Shown here one piece after another: positions 6,826-14,570 of a stretch of 37,859 bases of DNA. This stretch comes from Clostridia bacterium BRH_c25. GTDB lineage: Bacteria > Bacillota_A > Clostridia > Lutisporales > Lutisporaceae. A model generated the notes under the pieces. The model ran no database searches, had not been told where the DNA came from, and saw only the letters and a program-made list of their open reading frames with translations. Every line of letters starts with the position of its first letter. Position 1 is the stretch's first letter. Location: the NCBI GenBank assembly GCA_001515955.1, contig LOES01000089.1:1-37859 (forward strand). Reading direction: 5' to 3'. The translations under genes and the position numbers were made by a program.

Positions 6826-7788
6826 TTACCTTTTTGTATCGTGGTATGTTTTAAAGCCTGAAATCGAAGCTGCCTGGGTAACAGCGTTCATTACCGCCTG
6901 TTCCATTACCCGTGCCGACAGCATACCTACAACATTAACATCCGCTTCTGCCTTTCCGGTAGCCATTACAAATATAGTATCTCCGTCAAACATGGTATGG
7001 GCCGGTCTCATAGCCCTTCCATAGCCGTTATGGGCCATGGAAGCCACCTTGTTTGCCTGGGCTTTTGTAAGTACCGCATTGGTGGCTATCACTCCAATGG
7101 TTGTATTACCCGAGAACACATTCTTATTGCTGTCATACTGCTTCACCATAGCCTCCTCTGTATTTATGAAGCTCAGCTCTTCTGATATTGCTCCGGCAAG
7201 GATTTCTCCGTTTGCCGGATTTATTACATCTCCAAGGCAGTTGACTGCCACTATAGCACCTACCATAAGCTCTCCAGCCTTCAGGCAGTACGTGCCCAAT
7301 CCACCCTTCATGGCAGATTCCATACCCAGATATTTGCCTACTGTTGCACCGGTTCCCGCACCCACAGTACCCTGGGGGCAGCCCTTGCTGTTGGAGTTCA
7401 GGCACGCTCGGTAACCCATTTCCTTATCCGGTCTGATTTTATGATCTCCTACAGTCAAGTCAAAAAGTACTGCACTCCCTACGATGGGGACAGTAGTCAC
7501 TCCTACGTCAAACCCTATTCCCTTTTCTTCAAGGTACTGCATTACTCCTGCCGATGCATCCAGACCAAAAGCACTTCCGCCTGCAAGTACAACTGCATGC
7601 ATTTTATCCACCAGGTTCATGGGGTTCAGAAGGTCCGTCTCTCTCGTACCAGGTGCACCACCCCTTACATCCACTCCCGCGGTCGCCCCTTCTTCACATA
7701 TAACTACCGTACAACCGGTAACAGCCTTATAGTCCTGATCGTGACCCACCTTTATACCCGGTATATCTGTAAACCTCACTATTTCCAT
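6826..7788 (-). CDS. S58 (P1) hydrolase with Thr nucleophile, NylC/DmpA-like
   Basis: This N-terminal-nucleophile hydrolase of the DmpA/BapA/NylC family matures by self-cleavage into two chains. The cleavage point is visible: N228-T229 in SGNTTIGVIATNAVL, so the nucleophile should be Thr229, as in nylon-oligomer hydrolase NylC rather than the Ser of DmpA. Other family landmarks are ATAGVDVRGGAPGTRETDLL (35-54) and GGSAFGLDA (70-78). The length, 320 aa, is typical. GGAAGGTG precedes the ATG. It follows the OPT transporter by 19 bases and is very probably cotranscribed. The family includes beta-peptidyl aminopeptidases that release beta-alanine. Confidence 0.82.
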   Translation of the reverse strand: MEIVRFTDIPGIKVGHDQDYKAVTGCTVVICEEGATAGVDVRGGAPGTRETDLLNPMNLVDKMHAVVLAGGSAFGLDASAGVMQYLEEKGIGFDVGVTTVPIVGSAVLFDLTVGDHKIRPDKEMGYRACLNSNSKGCPQGTVGAGTGATVGKYLGMESAMKGGLGTYCLKAGELMVGAIVAVNCLGDVINPANGEILAGAISEELSFINTEEAMVKQYDSNKNVFSGNTTIGVIATNAVLTKAQANKVASMAHNGYGRAMRPAHTMFDGDTIFVMATGKAEADVNVVGMLSARVMEQAVMNAVTQAASISGFKTYHDTKR

Positions 7789-7807
7789 TTGTAAACACCT
7801 TCCAATA

Positions 7808-9454
7808 CTACGACATAGTCGCTACTTTTATAAGAGCTATGAGAACTCCCGTCACCCCTTCACCGCCAAGGAACCCTGATGCCATAAGAGTGAGCTTCTC
7901 ATCAAGCTTGGGATTCCTTTTCTGTACAAAATACTTGGCAGCTCCTCCGATAAATGCTGCGGTAGAGATCATCATCGGCAGATATACGCCGATACCTATA
8001 GTCATTACAGGTACATTAAGCAGGAAAAGCACAAGCCCAATTATAAGACCTGCTGCAAAACCACCTGCACTTGGAAGGCCGGATACCATGGTGGATACAG
8101 CATAAGCCTGGGGTGCCACCAGGTCTGTTCCCGGCCCCATTGCTCCGTAAGCCTTATGCATTATAAAAATAACAATGACCGAAACAAACGCTCCAACTAT
8201 CCCGCCTACTGCTTCTGCAACTATCTGGGCTTTTGGGTTGGTATGAAGTATATACCCCGATTTGAAGTCCTGAAGCGCATCCCCCGCAAGACCACAAGCA
8301 CAGGCAATGACTCCTGCGATCAAGAATGCTTCTGTGACTCCCGGTGTAATGAATATCTTAACAAACAGAAGCACCAGTATCCCGAATATCTCCATAGGAT
8401 TAATGCCTGTCTGTCCTGTTATTGTTGCCGCCATGGCAGTTGTGACCCAAACGCCTAAAATTGTAATGATACTTGGAATCAGGCTCATTTCAGTAAACAC
8501 CGTCAGGAGAAAAGCAATGACAACAAATACTATTGGTGCCCACTTAAGGTTGATATCTCCTTCCTGGATTTTCCCACTGAGCATTGGTCCGAATATTTCC
8601 CTGGCTTTAGGCAGTATTCCCTTGACCAGCACCCCGACTCCGGCACCCACTATGAGGCCTATCCCGAGACTGTCCTTAAATGCTGTTGCAGCTGCAACAT
8701 CGGCAAACCATCCGGCAGATATCCCCACCGGAATAAGGAAGAAATAGCTCAATAAAGCTCCCAAAAACCATGTGCCCATATAAAGTGGGCCGATTATATA
8801 GCCAATACCCACAGCCATAGGCGATACCCATACTCCAAAGAATATATTCTTTGCAGCCATAGCTGATGATGAAAATGCTGCAGGAATCTTTCCGAAATAA
8901 TCTCTCAATGCCACAAATATTGCAGTAGCACCGAGGGTGGAAAACAGCAGCTTTGCCTTGCCTCCGCCTTCATCACCGGCCAGCAGCGTCTCTGAAGCGG
9001 CAATCCCCATAGGAAACGGCAGTTTTTCCTTTTCTATAAAGTGTTTTCTTATAATTGCGGTAAATATAACACCTAGTACTGCCCCTGCAAGGGTAACCAT
9101 CAGGAGACTCAGAAAGCTTACTTGTGCATCCTTGTTTATCATCCATATACCTGGGATTGTAAATGCCAGGCCTCCTGCAACAAGCCCCCCTGCCGACATT
9201 GCAGTGTGAGTCACATTGATTTCATTGAGGTTGGTTTTTCCAAGGGCTTTTAGAATTGCGAGGGATAATATAGCAACAAATATAGTAGGCCAGGGAAGAG
9301 CACCCATTCTCAATGCCACATACACAGAGCTGGTTGTAATTACCACCGATCCCAAAGCTCCGATTATAATGCTTCTTGGGGTCAACTGTTCTTTAAATGA
9401 ACTTGCATAGCCTATTCCCTTTTCACCCTTACGGTTTTCAGTTTGGATTTGCAT
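7808..9454 (-). CDS. OPT family oligopeptide transporter
   Basis: This integral membrane protein of 548 aa has some 13-15 hydrophobic segments. It carries OPT landmarks such as RSIIIGALGSVVITTSSVYVALRMG near the N-terminus, LPFPMGIAASETL, and GDALQDFKSGYILHTNPKAQI in the C-terminal half. Members import oligopeptides or metal chelates by proton symport. It is the first gene of the operon with two peptidases and panB/panE, so peptide import is the likely role. The ATG at 9454 follows GGGAGGG. The upstream gap (9455-9590) is AT-rich with a TATAAT-like box but no convincing -35. Confidence 0.85.
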   Translation of the reverse strand: MQIQTENRKGEKGIGYASSFKEQLTPRSIIIGALGSVVITTSSVYVALRMGALPWPTIFVAILSLAILKALGKTNLNEINVTHTAMSAGGLVAGGLAFTIPGIWMINKDAQVSFLSLLMVTLAGAVLGVIFTAIIRKHFIEKEKLPFPMGIAASETLLAGDEGGGKAKLLFSTLGATAIFVALRDYFGKIPAAFSSSAMAAKNIFFGVWVSPMAVGIGYIIGPLYMGTWFLGALLSYFFLIPVGISAGWFADVAAATAFKDSLGIGLIVGAGVGVLVKGILPKAREIFGPMLSGKIQEGDINLKWAPIVFVVIAFLLTVFTEMSLIPSIITILGVWVTTAMAATITGQTGINPMEIFGILVLLFVKIFITPGVTEAFLIAGVIACACGLAGDALQDFKSGYILHTNPKAQIVAEAVGGIVGAFVSVIVIFIMHKAYGAMGPGTDLVAPQAYAVSTMVSGLPSAGGFAAGLIIGLVLFLLNVPVMTIGIGVYLPMMISTAAFIGGAAKYFVQKRNPKLDEKLTLMASGFLGGEGVTGVLIALIKVATMS

Positions 9455-9590
9455 AATGACCCTCCCTTACTAATCTATTAGAGCATCGTTCTTTTTTACG
9501 GAACTCCGTTCTATATTATAGATATATTACCATAATTTAGAATAATTCCATATATTAAGCTGCATGTATTCTTCTTTATAAAATCGATTC

Positions 9591-9631
9591 AAAACAGAAC
9601 CCTGATGTTTCAAACATCAGGGTTCTGTTTT
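9591..9631. terminator. Strong intrinsic terminator after the radical SAM gene
   Basis: AAAACAGAACCCTGATG-TTTCAAA-CATCAGGGTTCTGTTTT is a perfect stem of at least 17 bp with A- and T-tracts on the outer sides. It begins 14 bases after the stop at 9646 in the shifted frame of the SPL-like gene, which supports that reading of the gene end. Confidence 0.9.
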
Positions 9632-9645
9632 GCTGACAAGTCATA

Positions 9646-10628
9646 TCATTCAACTCCAAAATAATGCTTCGGATCATCTGCATCTATTATGTTTGTCTCA
9701 TACAAGAACAGTTCCCTCCGGGGAGTTGCAAAGACAACATTGCTGCCGTCAGTATTTCTTACCTCAGCTTTTCTTTCATTGGCTTGGTGTAGCTGCTGGA
9801 AAGACAGTATTTATCGCGCAGCCGGTTTACCATTTCATACAATGTGGTTTTATAATCCTTATCAGCGCCTCCGGTTTTGTATAGCTTCTTGAAATCCATC
9901 TGTACCTCCCCGAACTCCTTCTCTATAAAGGACATGAAATTCTTATAGGTAGTGCCTCTCAAATATAGTGTTCCCGGGAGAACATAATGAACACCACATT
10001 CTGCTGCACAGGCAAACATTTTGTCAAAGTTCTCCTCACTGTCAGTAATATATGGAATGATAGGCATAACATGCAGTCCTGTGCTGGCGTTTGTTTTCCT
10101 GAATTCCTTCAACACTCCGAACCGTTCCAGACTCTTTGAACCGCCGGGCTCAATCTTCTCCCGTACCGCCTCATCCATTGTTGTTATTGTAGCTGCAACA
10201 TTTACATAAGTTATCCGGGATAACTCATCTATCAAATCATAGTCCCTCAATATAAGCTTTGACTTTGTTGATATAATAGCCGGTGTCCTATACTTTATCA
10301 AAAGCTTCAGTATTTGAGGCATTAGCCGGTAGTGGGCTTCAACGGGCTGATAGCTGTCTGTCACCCCGCCAATATTGATAATCTCTCTCTTCCAATTGTC
10401 TGAGCTAAGCTCCTTTTCAAGCTGCTCGACAACATTCTCCTTTACATATATGTCGTTGAAGAATCTGTCATTGCCCAAGTATTGGTGGGAGTACATGGCA
10501 TAACAGTATTGGCAGCCATGGCGGCAGCCCCTGTATATGTTCAGGTCCCAACCGTAAGGAACCTTTCTCTTCAGCTTTGTAAGTGCGCTTTTCACATCCA
10601 TTTTATTATTGCTGATCTTCTCCGTCAT
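9646..10628 (-). pseudogene. SPL-family radical SAM protein, apparent frameshift near 3' end
   Basis: The first 287 residues are an intact radical SAM domain of the spore photoproduct lyase-like family, with the cluster motif CRHGCQYC (C35, C39, C42). The uninterrupted frame stops at 9759 after MKEKLR (289 aa). In the -1 frame a further 39 protein-like residues run on (AEVRNTDGSNVVFATPRR, then ELFLYETNIDADDPKHYF) to a stop at 9646, followed at once by the terminator. One extra A in the AAAA run at 9769-9772 (complement) would join the frames into a 326-residue protein. This may be a sequencing error, a true frameshift or slippage. The catalytic core is complete, so the product may be functional anyway. 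Its start is 3 bases after the bcp stop, so the two are cotranscribed. Confidence 0.65.
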
Positions 10629-10631
10629 ACA

Positions 10632-11108
10632 TTATCCCCCTATAACCATACCCTCTCTAAGTACATTCAATACTTCCCCCCCATGGTTCTCCGGCTTTAC
10701 CTTTGGAAATACCTTCATGATCATACCTTGCTCATCAATAATAAAGGTACTTCTTATCATTCCAATATAAGTATTTCCATATATCTTTTTTTCACCCCAG
10801 GTCCCATAGGCCTCAGACACTTTATGTTCAATATCACTCAACAGGTAAAATGGAAGTCCATACCTCTCTCTGAACTTCTGATGGGACGCCTCATTGTCTG
10901 CGCTTATGCCCAATACAACAGCACCCTCAGCCAGTATCAAATCGTAAACATCTCTGAAGCTGCAGGCTTCCTTTGTGCAGCCGGGGGTATTATCCCTGGG
11001 ATAAAAAAACAAAACCACTTTTTTACCTTTGAATTCTGAAAGACTTACATTCTTTCCATAACCGTCCTTAAGCAGGAAGTCTGCTGCAGCGTCTCCTTGT
11101 TTAAGCAT
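10632..11108 (-). CDS. bcp: Thioredoxin-dependent peroxiredoxin, BCP type
   Basis: It reduces hydrogen peroxide and organic peroxides with thioredoxin as electron donor in the cytoplasm. The peroxidatic Cys44 and resolving Cys49 are in PRDNTPGCTKEACSFRD, the pattern of the atypical 2-Cys BCP/PrxQ class. The length of 158 aa is normal. GGAGGTG lies 7 bases before the ATG, and a TATAAT box lies 20 bases further upstream (near 11126-11131). It is followed by the SPL-like radical SAM gene with almost no gap. Confidence 0.92.
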   Translation of the reverse strand: MLKQGDAAADFLLKDGYGKNVSLSEFKGKKVVLFFYPRDNTPGCTKEACSFRDVYDLILAEGAVVLGISADNEASHQKFRERYGLPFYLLSDIEHKVSEAYGTWGEKKIYGNTYIGMIRSTFIIDEQGMIMKVFPKVKPENHGGEVLNVLREGMVIGG

Positions 11109-11215
11109 GTTACTACACCTCCATTTCTGTATTATACTTGCTGCTAAATAGTACTAACTTAATCATACCACTCTTATGGAAATGCTTCAATAAAACTACC
11201 GGAGAGAATTCGCAC

Positions 11216-11250
11216 AAAAAAATACAGAGCCTTACACTCTGTATTTTTTA
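11216..11250. terminator. Terminator after the HesB-like gene
   Basis: AAAAAATACAGAG (11217-11229), loop CCTTACA, CTCTGTATTTTTT (11237-11249): a 13-bp perfect stem with A/T tracts on both sides. It lies about 40 bases past the HesB-like stop on the minus strand. Confidence 0.85.
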
Positions 11251-11289
11251 TTATATTGTCCTGCTTTATTTCATCTTGATATTTGTTTC

Positions 11290-11565
11290 TTACCTATATC
11301 CATTTGCAAGAACTACAAATGCCTTGCGGAACCATCCTTTATAAAAGTCTATTTCGAAAAAATTTACTTCCTCCGCAATATCGTCCTGCACCAGAAAAGT
11401 TCTGTCTCCTACCTGTGTTATAACATCCCCATCATGTGGTTCATCCAGAACCAGCTCAAAGGCGAGGGTAGGTCAGCCACAATAATCATCAAATACTATT
11501 CTGAGGGTCCTAGATTCAATCTTTGATAGTTCTGTTTCGGCTCTACCAGTGATCTTAATATCCAT
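11290..11565 (-). CDS. HesB/IscA-like selenoprotein (in-frame UGA at codon 31)
   Basis: Reading from ATG 11565 (GGAGGG 6 bases upstream) gives 30 codons, a TGA at 11473-11475, and 60 further sense codons to TAA at 11290. The result is 91 aa if UGA is read as selenocysteine. The N-terminal part MDIKITGRAETELSKI and the core LRIVFDDYCGU-PTLAFELVLDEP match the HesB-like fold, with Cys29-Gly-Sec31 where the family has its Cys motif. HesB-like proteins are one of the known prokaryotic selenoprotein families. No other stop or frameshift interrupts the gene, and a hairpin suited to be the bacterial SECIS lies 20 bases after the UGA. No selenocysteine machinery is in the window, so use of Sec is inferred. 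The alternative is a nonsense mutation, but its position at the active-site Cys argues against that. Confidence 0.8.
11437..11453 (-). promoter_or_regulatory. Candidate bSECIS hairpin
   Basis: Downstream of the UGA the message reads TGGTTC-TGGAT-GAACCA: a 6-bp perfect stem with a 5-base apical loop containing GG. The loop starts 25 bases after the UGA, within the 16-37 base window usual for bacterial SECIS elements bound by SelB. Confidence 0.65.
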
Positions 11566-11614
11566 ATTATCCCTCCACTCACATATGAATAGCTAATATA
11601 TCCATGAATCAATT

Positions 11615-11660
11615 ATAAGTAAATTATGAATTATCTGATAAGTTAATTATGAATTATCCG
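11615..11660. repeat. Tandem 23-bp repeat upstream of the HesB-like gene
   Basis: ATAAGTAAATTATGAATTATCTG (11615-11637) is followed directly by a second copy with two changes (11638-11660). It lies 50-95 bases upstream of the HesB-like start and may be part of its promoter or an operator pair. Confidence 0.5.
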
Positions 11661-11702
11661 GCAAATAAAATCAAGTAAAATCCGCTTTTGTGATTAAAAT
11701 AA

Positions 11703-11734
11703 CAAAGATACCATAAACAAATACGGTATCTTTG
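11703..11734 (-). terminator. Terminator after hisS
   Basis: CAAAGATACC and GGTATCTTTG form a perfect 10-bp stem with a 12-base loop. On the minus strand it is followed by TTATTTTAATC. It lies about 40 bases after the hisS stop. Confidence 0.65.
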
Positions 11735-11776
11735 AGTGCTATTGGGTCACCCTCCCCCAAACTCCACAGCTTCTTT

Positions 11777-13102
11777 CTATAGTAAGCCTTCTTTAATATG
11801 TCTTACTGCTTCTTCCGGTGACAGCTTATTCTGTTCACCTACCCGCATATCCTTAAGCGTCAGCAGATTATTATCAATCTCTTCATCTCCGATCAGAATA
11901 ACATAAGGGATTCCCAGCTTATTGGCATATGCAAGCTTTTTAGAGAGCTTTGCATCCTCCATATATACTTCTGTAATGATGCTTTCAGCCCTCAGGCTAT
12001 TTGCGGTCATTGCAGCATACTCTATATTATCATTCATCGGAACAATTAAGACCTGGGTCAGAGAAGCTGTATCCTTATCCAGAACAATACCCGCTTCCCT
12101 CAGTTGATAGAACAGCCTGGTCAACCCTATTGATATTCCCACTCCCGGCAGCTTCTGGTCAGTATAGTACTCTGCCAGGTTATCATACCTTCCTCCGGAG
12201 CACACCGATCCGATGCCGGGATAGTCATCCAGGATCGTTTCGTATACTGTTCCGGTATAATAATCCAAGCCCCTGGCAATCTTTAAGTCTATTTTACAGT
12301 TCTTGTCCGGAACACCAAAAAGGTTAATGAATCGTACCACCTTTGATAATTCCTCAAGTCCTTCCTTAAACATTTCGTTTTCAATTCCGAGCTGGTTTAA
12401 TGCTTCTAAAATCTCGGGATTGCTGCCTCCGATGTTTACAAATTCAATAATTTTCTCAACGATGTTCCCATTTTCACATATATCCGCCAATTCCTTCTTC
12501 ACTGCGTCAATACCGGTCTTATCCAATTTATCAATTACCTTTAAAACCTCTGATTTGTCAGCGATACCCAGAGAATCGAAAAAGCCGTTCAAAACTTTCC
12601 TGTTGTTTATGCGAATCGAAAATGACTCAAATCCGAGATCCTTGAATGTCGAATAGATGATGCTTGGAATTTCTGCATCATTTATTATATTAAGCTTTCC
12701 ATTTCCTATAATGTCAATATCACACTGGTAAAACTCACGGAAGCGCCCTTTTTGATTTCTTTCACCTCTGAACACTTTTCCAATCTGATATCTGCGAAAG
12801 GGAAAAGTCAGTGAGGATATATATTGAGAAACATACCTTGCCAATGGTACTGTCAGGTCAAATCTCAAGGATAAGTCATTATCACCTTTATTGAACCTGT
12901 AGATTTGCTTCTCAGTTTCCCCGCCCCCCTTTGCCAGCAATATCTCCGATTTTTCAATAATTGGTGTATCAATAGGAAGAAAACCATAATTTTCAAAGTT
13001 TTTTCTTATTGTATCAAGCATATTATTGAATGCTATCTGCTGATATGGCAGCAGCTCCATAAAGCCAGGCAGAATAGACGGCTTCACAATTTCCTTTTTC
13101 AT
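11777..13102 (-). CDS. hisS: Histidine-tRNA ligase
   Basis: This class II aminoacyl-tRNA synthetase, 441 aa, charges tRNA-His. Class II motif 2 is in FPFRRYQIGKVFRGERNQKGR and REFYQCDIDIIG, the histidine-specific motif is ARGLDYYTGTVYE, motif 3 is in GVGISIGLTRL, and the C-terminal anticodon-binding domain covers about residues 335-441. The start is ATG 13102, seven bases after GAGGAGG; the GTG just before it is less well spaced. The ARGLDYYTG motif and the anticodon domain favour HisS over the HisZ paralogue. It is preceded by a structured leader with a terminator hairpin but no visible T-box. Confidence 0.92.
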   Translation of the reverse strand: MKKEIVKPSILPGFMELLPYQQIAFNNMLDTIRKNFENYGFLPIDTPIIEKSEILLAKGGGETEKQIYRFNKGDNDLSLRFDLTVPLARYVSQYISSLTFPFRRYQIGKVFRGERNQKGRFREFYQCDIDIIGNGKLNIINDAEIPSIIYSTFKDLGFESFSIRINNRKVLNGFFDSLGIADKSEVLKVIDKLDKTGIDAVKKELADICENGNIVEKIIEFVNIGGSNPEILEALNQLGIENEMFKEGLEELSKVVRFINLFGVPDKNCKIDLKIARGLDYYTGTVYETILDDYPGIGSVCSGGRYDNLAEYYTDQKLPGVGISIGLTRLFYQLREAGIVLDKDTASLTQVLIVPMNDNIEYAAMTANSLRAESIITEVYMEDAKLSKKLAYANKLGIPYVILIGDEEIDNNLLTLKDMRVGEQNKLSPEEAVRHIKEGLL

Positions 13103-13105
13103 CAC

Positions 13106-13255
13106 TAATCCTCCTCGTTTAGTACATTATACAATTTATATCTTTCTATAAAATAATAAAACCCATGCAGTTCTTGTACCTGCATGGGAATAGCCAGTAT
13201 CTCTATCTTACAATCACCACAGATACAATGCCGGCAAAATCAGCAGGCTTGAATC
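13106..13255 (-). ncRNA. Structured leader (or small RNA) upstream of hisS
   Basis: From a promoter at 13262-13290 the minus-strand transcript would start near 13255. It contains a GCC/GGC-type hairpin, a helix GTATCT (13221-13226) with AGATAC (13197-13202), and then a terminator hairpin (13150-13188) about 50 bases before hisS. The T-box signature (AGGGTGGNACCGCG) is not found and no run of His codons is seen. It may be an attenuated leader of an unrecognised class or an independent small RNA ending upstream of hisS. Confidence 0.4.
13150..13188 (-). terminator. Terminator hairpin inside the hisS leader
   Basis: CCCATGCAG (13162-13170) and CTGCATGGG (13180-13188) form a 9-bp perfect stem with a 9-base loop. 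On the minus strand it is followed by TTTTATTATTTT. Because it sits between a promoter and hisS, it suggests premature termination control. Confidence 0.7.
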
Positions 13256-13261
13256 TATAGT

Positions 13262-13290
13262 ATTTTACCATAACCAGCCATTATATTCAA
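13262..13290 (-). promoter_or_regulatory. Sigma-A promoter for the hisS leader
   Basis: The minus strand reads TTGAAT, 17 bases, TAAAAT. It lies downstream of the lsr operon terminator and 160 bases before hisS. Confidence 0.5.
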
Positions 13291-13371
13291 TATGTCTGTA
13301 AATCCCATAAAGAGATTAAATTACACTTTCTTGAAATATATTCAGATGTTTTTGATTCCTGATATAATGTG

Positions 13372-13418
13372 AAAAAAGCCTTCCTATACTATGTAATTGC
13401 ATAATATCGGAAGGCTTT
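13372..13418 (-). terminator. Terminator of the lsrACDB operon
   Basis: On the minus strand GGAAGGCTTT... reads as arms AAAGCCTTCC/GGAAGGCTTT (13375-13384, 13409-13418), with an A/T-rich inner hairpin and a run of six Ts after the stem. It lies about 45 bases after lsrB. Confidence 0.8.
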
Positions 13419-13463
13419 CCATATTCATTAAATGTCTTAACGCTGTTTCAGCGCTTAATAATA

Positions 13464-14570
13464 CTAGAAATTGTAGTTGTCGATATTGTCCTTTGTGAAT
13501 ACTACACGTTCAGGAAGCAAAACTATGCCGGAGTCATCAGCCGTGTATGAATATCCCTGGATAGTATTTGGTTCTACCTTGAGTGAACCTATTCCGGGAA
13601 CTTCAATAGTATCACCAACCTTAAAGGTGTTGCCTGCTGCCAGCCAGTAGGCAACATATGCGCCTATGGCACCCTGTACCTTGCAATCCCATAAACCGAA
13701 CTGCGGTATTGTACCATCCTTTACAAAATCCCTCATTGAACTTGGAGTTGCAAAACCGGTGATTATTACCTTCCCATTCTTCTGAAGGTTCTTTGCAGCC
13801 TGGGCCATTGCCGGAAGAGCCGTGGAGTCGGGACAAAGTATTGCATCTATAGTTGGATACGTCTGAAGTATTGACTGTCCCACCTGCAGTGATTTCTGAG
13901 CATCCTGCTCGCCATACTGGGTAGTGACAAGCTTCCAGCCCGGGTACTCCTCGGCTATGTACTTCTTTGCATAATCAACCCAGGAATTCTGGTCTGTTAC
14001 TGTAGGACTGGAATAGAAGAATGCAAATTCAGCATCCTTTTTCTGTTCTTCCGTCATTTGTGATGCAGCCATATCTACAAGCATAGTTCCAAGCAACTCC
14101 GGTGTACCCTGGTTTACATAGATGGAACGGTACTGCGGGTCAACGTCGGAGTCCCATGTAACAACTTTCACACCCTTGTCAAGAGCATTCTTCAAAGCCT
14201 GATTCAGACCGTCCGGTGACAGTGATGAAACAGCAATGGCATTAGCACCCTGATTTACTGCACTGTTTATGATCTGCACCTGATTTGCCACAGCTGCTTC
14301 AGGAGATCCGTCATACTTACAGTTAAAGCCGACCTGCTTTGCGATTTCCTGGGCACCAACATTTGCAGACTCAAAGAACATATTGCCTGTAAGCTTTGGT
14401 ATGAATACTACGTTAATATCCTTTGGTTCTACTGCTTTTGCAGCAGCAGGTGTACTTTCTGCCGCTGCCGGTGCTGCAGTCTCTTCCGGAGCTTTTGGAG
14501 CACAAGCTGCCAATGTTGACATTACCATTGTCAGTACCAAAAGAATTGACAATAACCTGAGCTTTTTCAT
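13464..14570 (-). CDS. lsrB: Autoinducer-2 binding lipoprotein LsrB
   Basis: This is the solute-binding protein of the AI-2 importer. The N-terminal signal peptide ends in the lipobox LAAC (C23), so it is membrane-anchored, as expected in a Gram-positive. A low-complexity Ala/Pro/Glu linker runs to about residue 48. Similarity to enteric LsrB is strong throughout, for example SSPTVTDQN and the end GIVLLPERVVFTKDNID. AI-2 contacts known from Salmonella LsrB (K35, D116, D166, Q167, P220, A222) map to K59, D140, D193, Q194 and P247, with Ser249 instead of the Ala. It is the last gene of lsrACDB; its ATG overlaps the lsrD stop. Confidence 0.92.
   Translation of the reverse strand: MKKLRLLSILLVLTMVMSTLAACAPKAPEETAAPAAAESTPAAAKAVEPKDINVVFIPKLTGNMFFESANVGAQEIAKQVGFNCKYDGSPEAAVANQVQIINSAVNQGANAIAVSSLSPDGLNQALKNALDKGVKVVTWDSDVDPQYRSIYVNQGTPELLGTMLVDMAASQMTEEQKKDAEFAFFYSSPTVTDQNSWVDYAKKYIAEEYPGWKLVTTQYGEQDAQKSLQVGQSILQTYPTIDAILCPDSTALPAMAQAAKNLQKNGKVIITGFATPSSMRDFVKDGTIPQFGLWDCKVQGAIGAYVAYWLAAGNTFKVGDTIEVPGIGSLKVEPNTIQGYSYTADDSGIVLLPERVVFTKDNIDNYNF

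Noticed and set aside
9480..9560. CodY box upstream of the OPT transporter
   Set aside because: The best match to AATTTTCWGAAAATT has about six mismatches, no better than chance in AT-rich DNA.
13106..13460. T-box riboswitch upstream of hisS
   Set aside because: Neither the AGGGTGGNACCGCG signature nor a recognisable specifier hairpin was found; only a terminator and two small helices.
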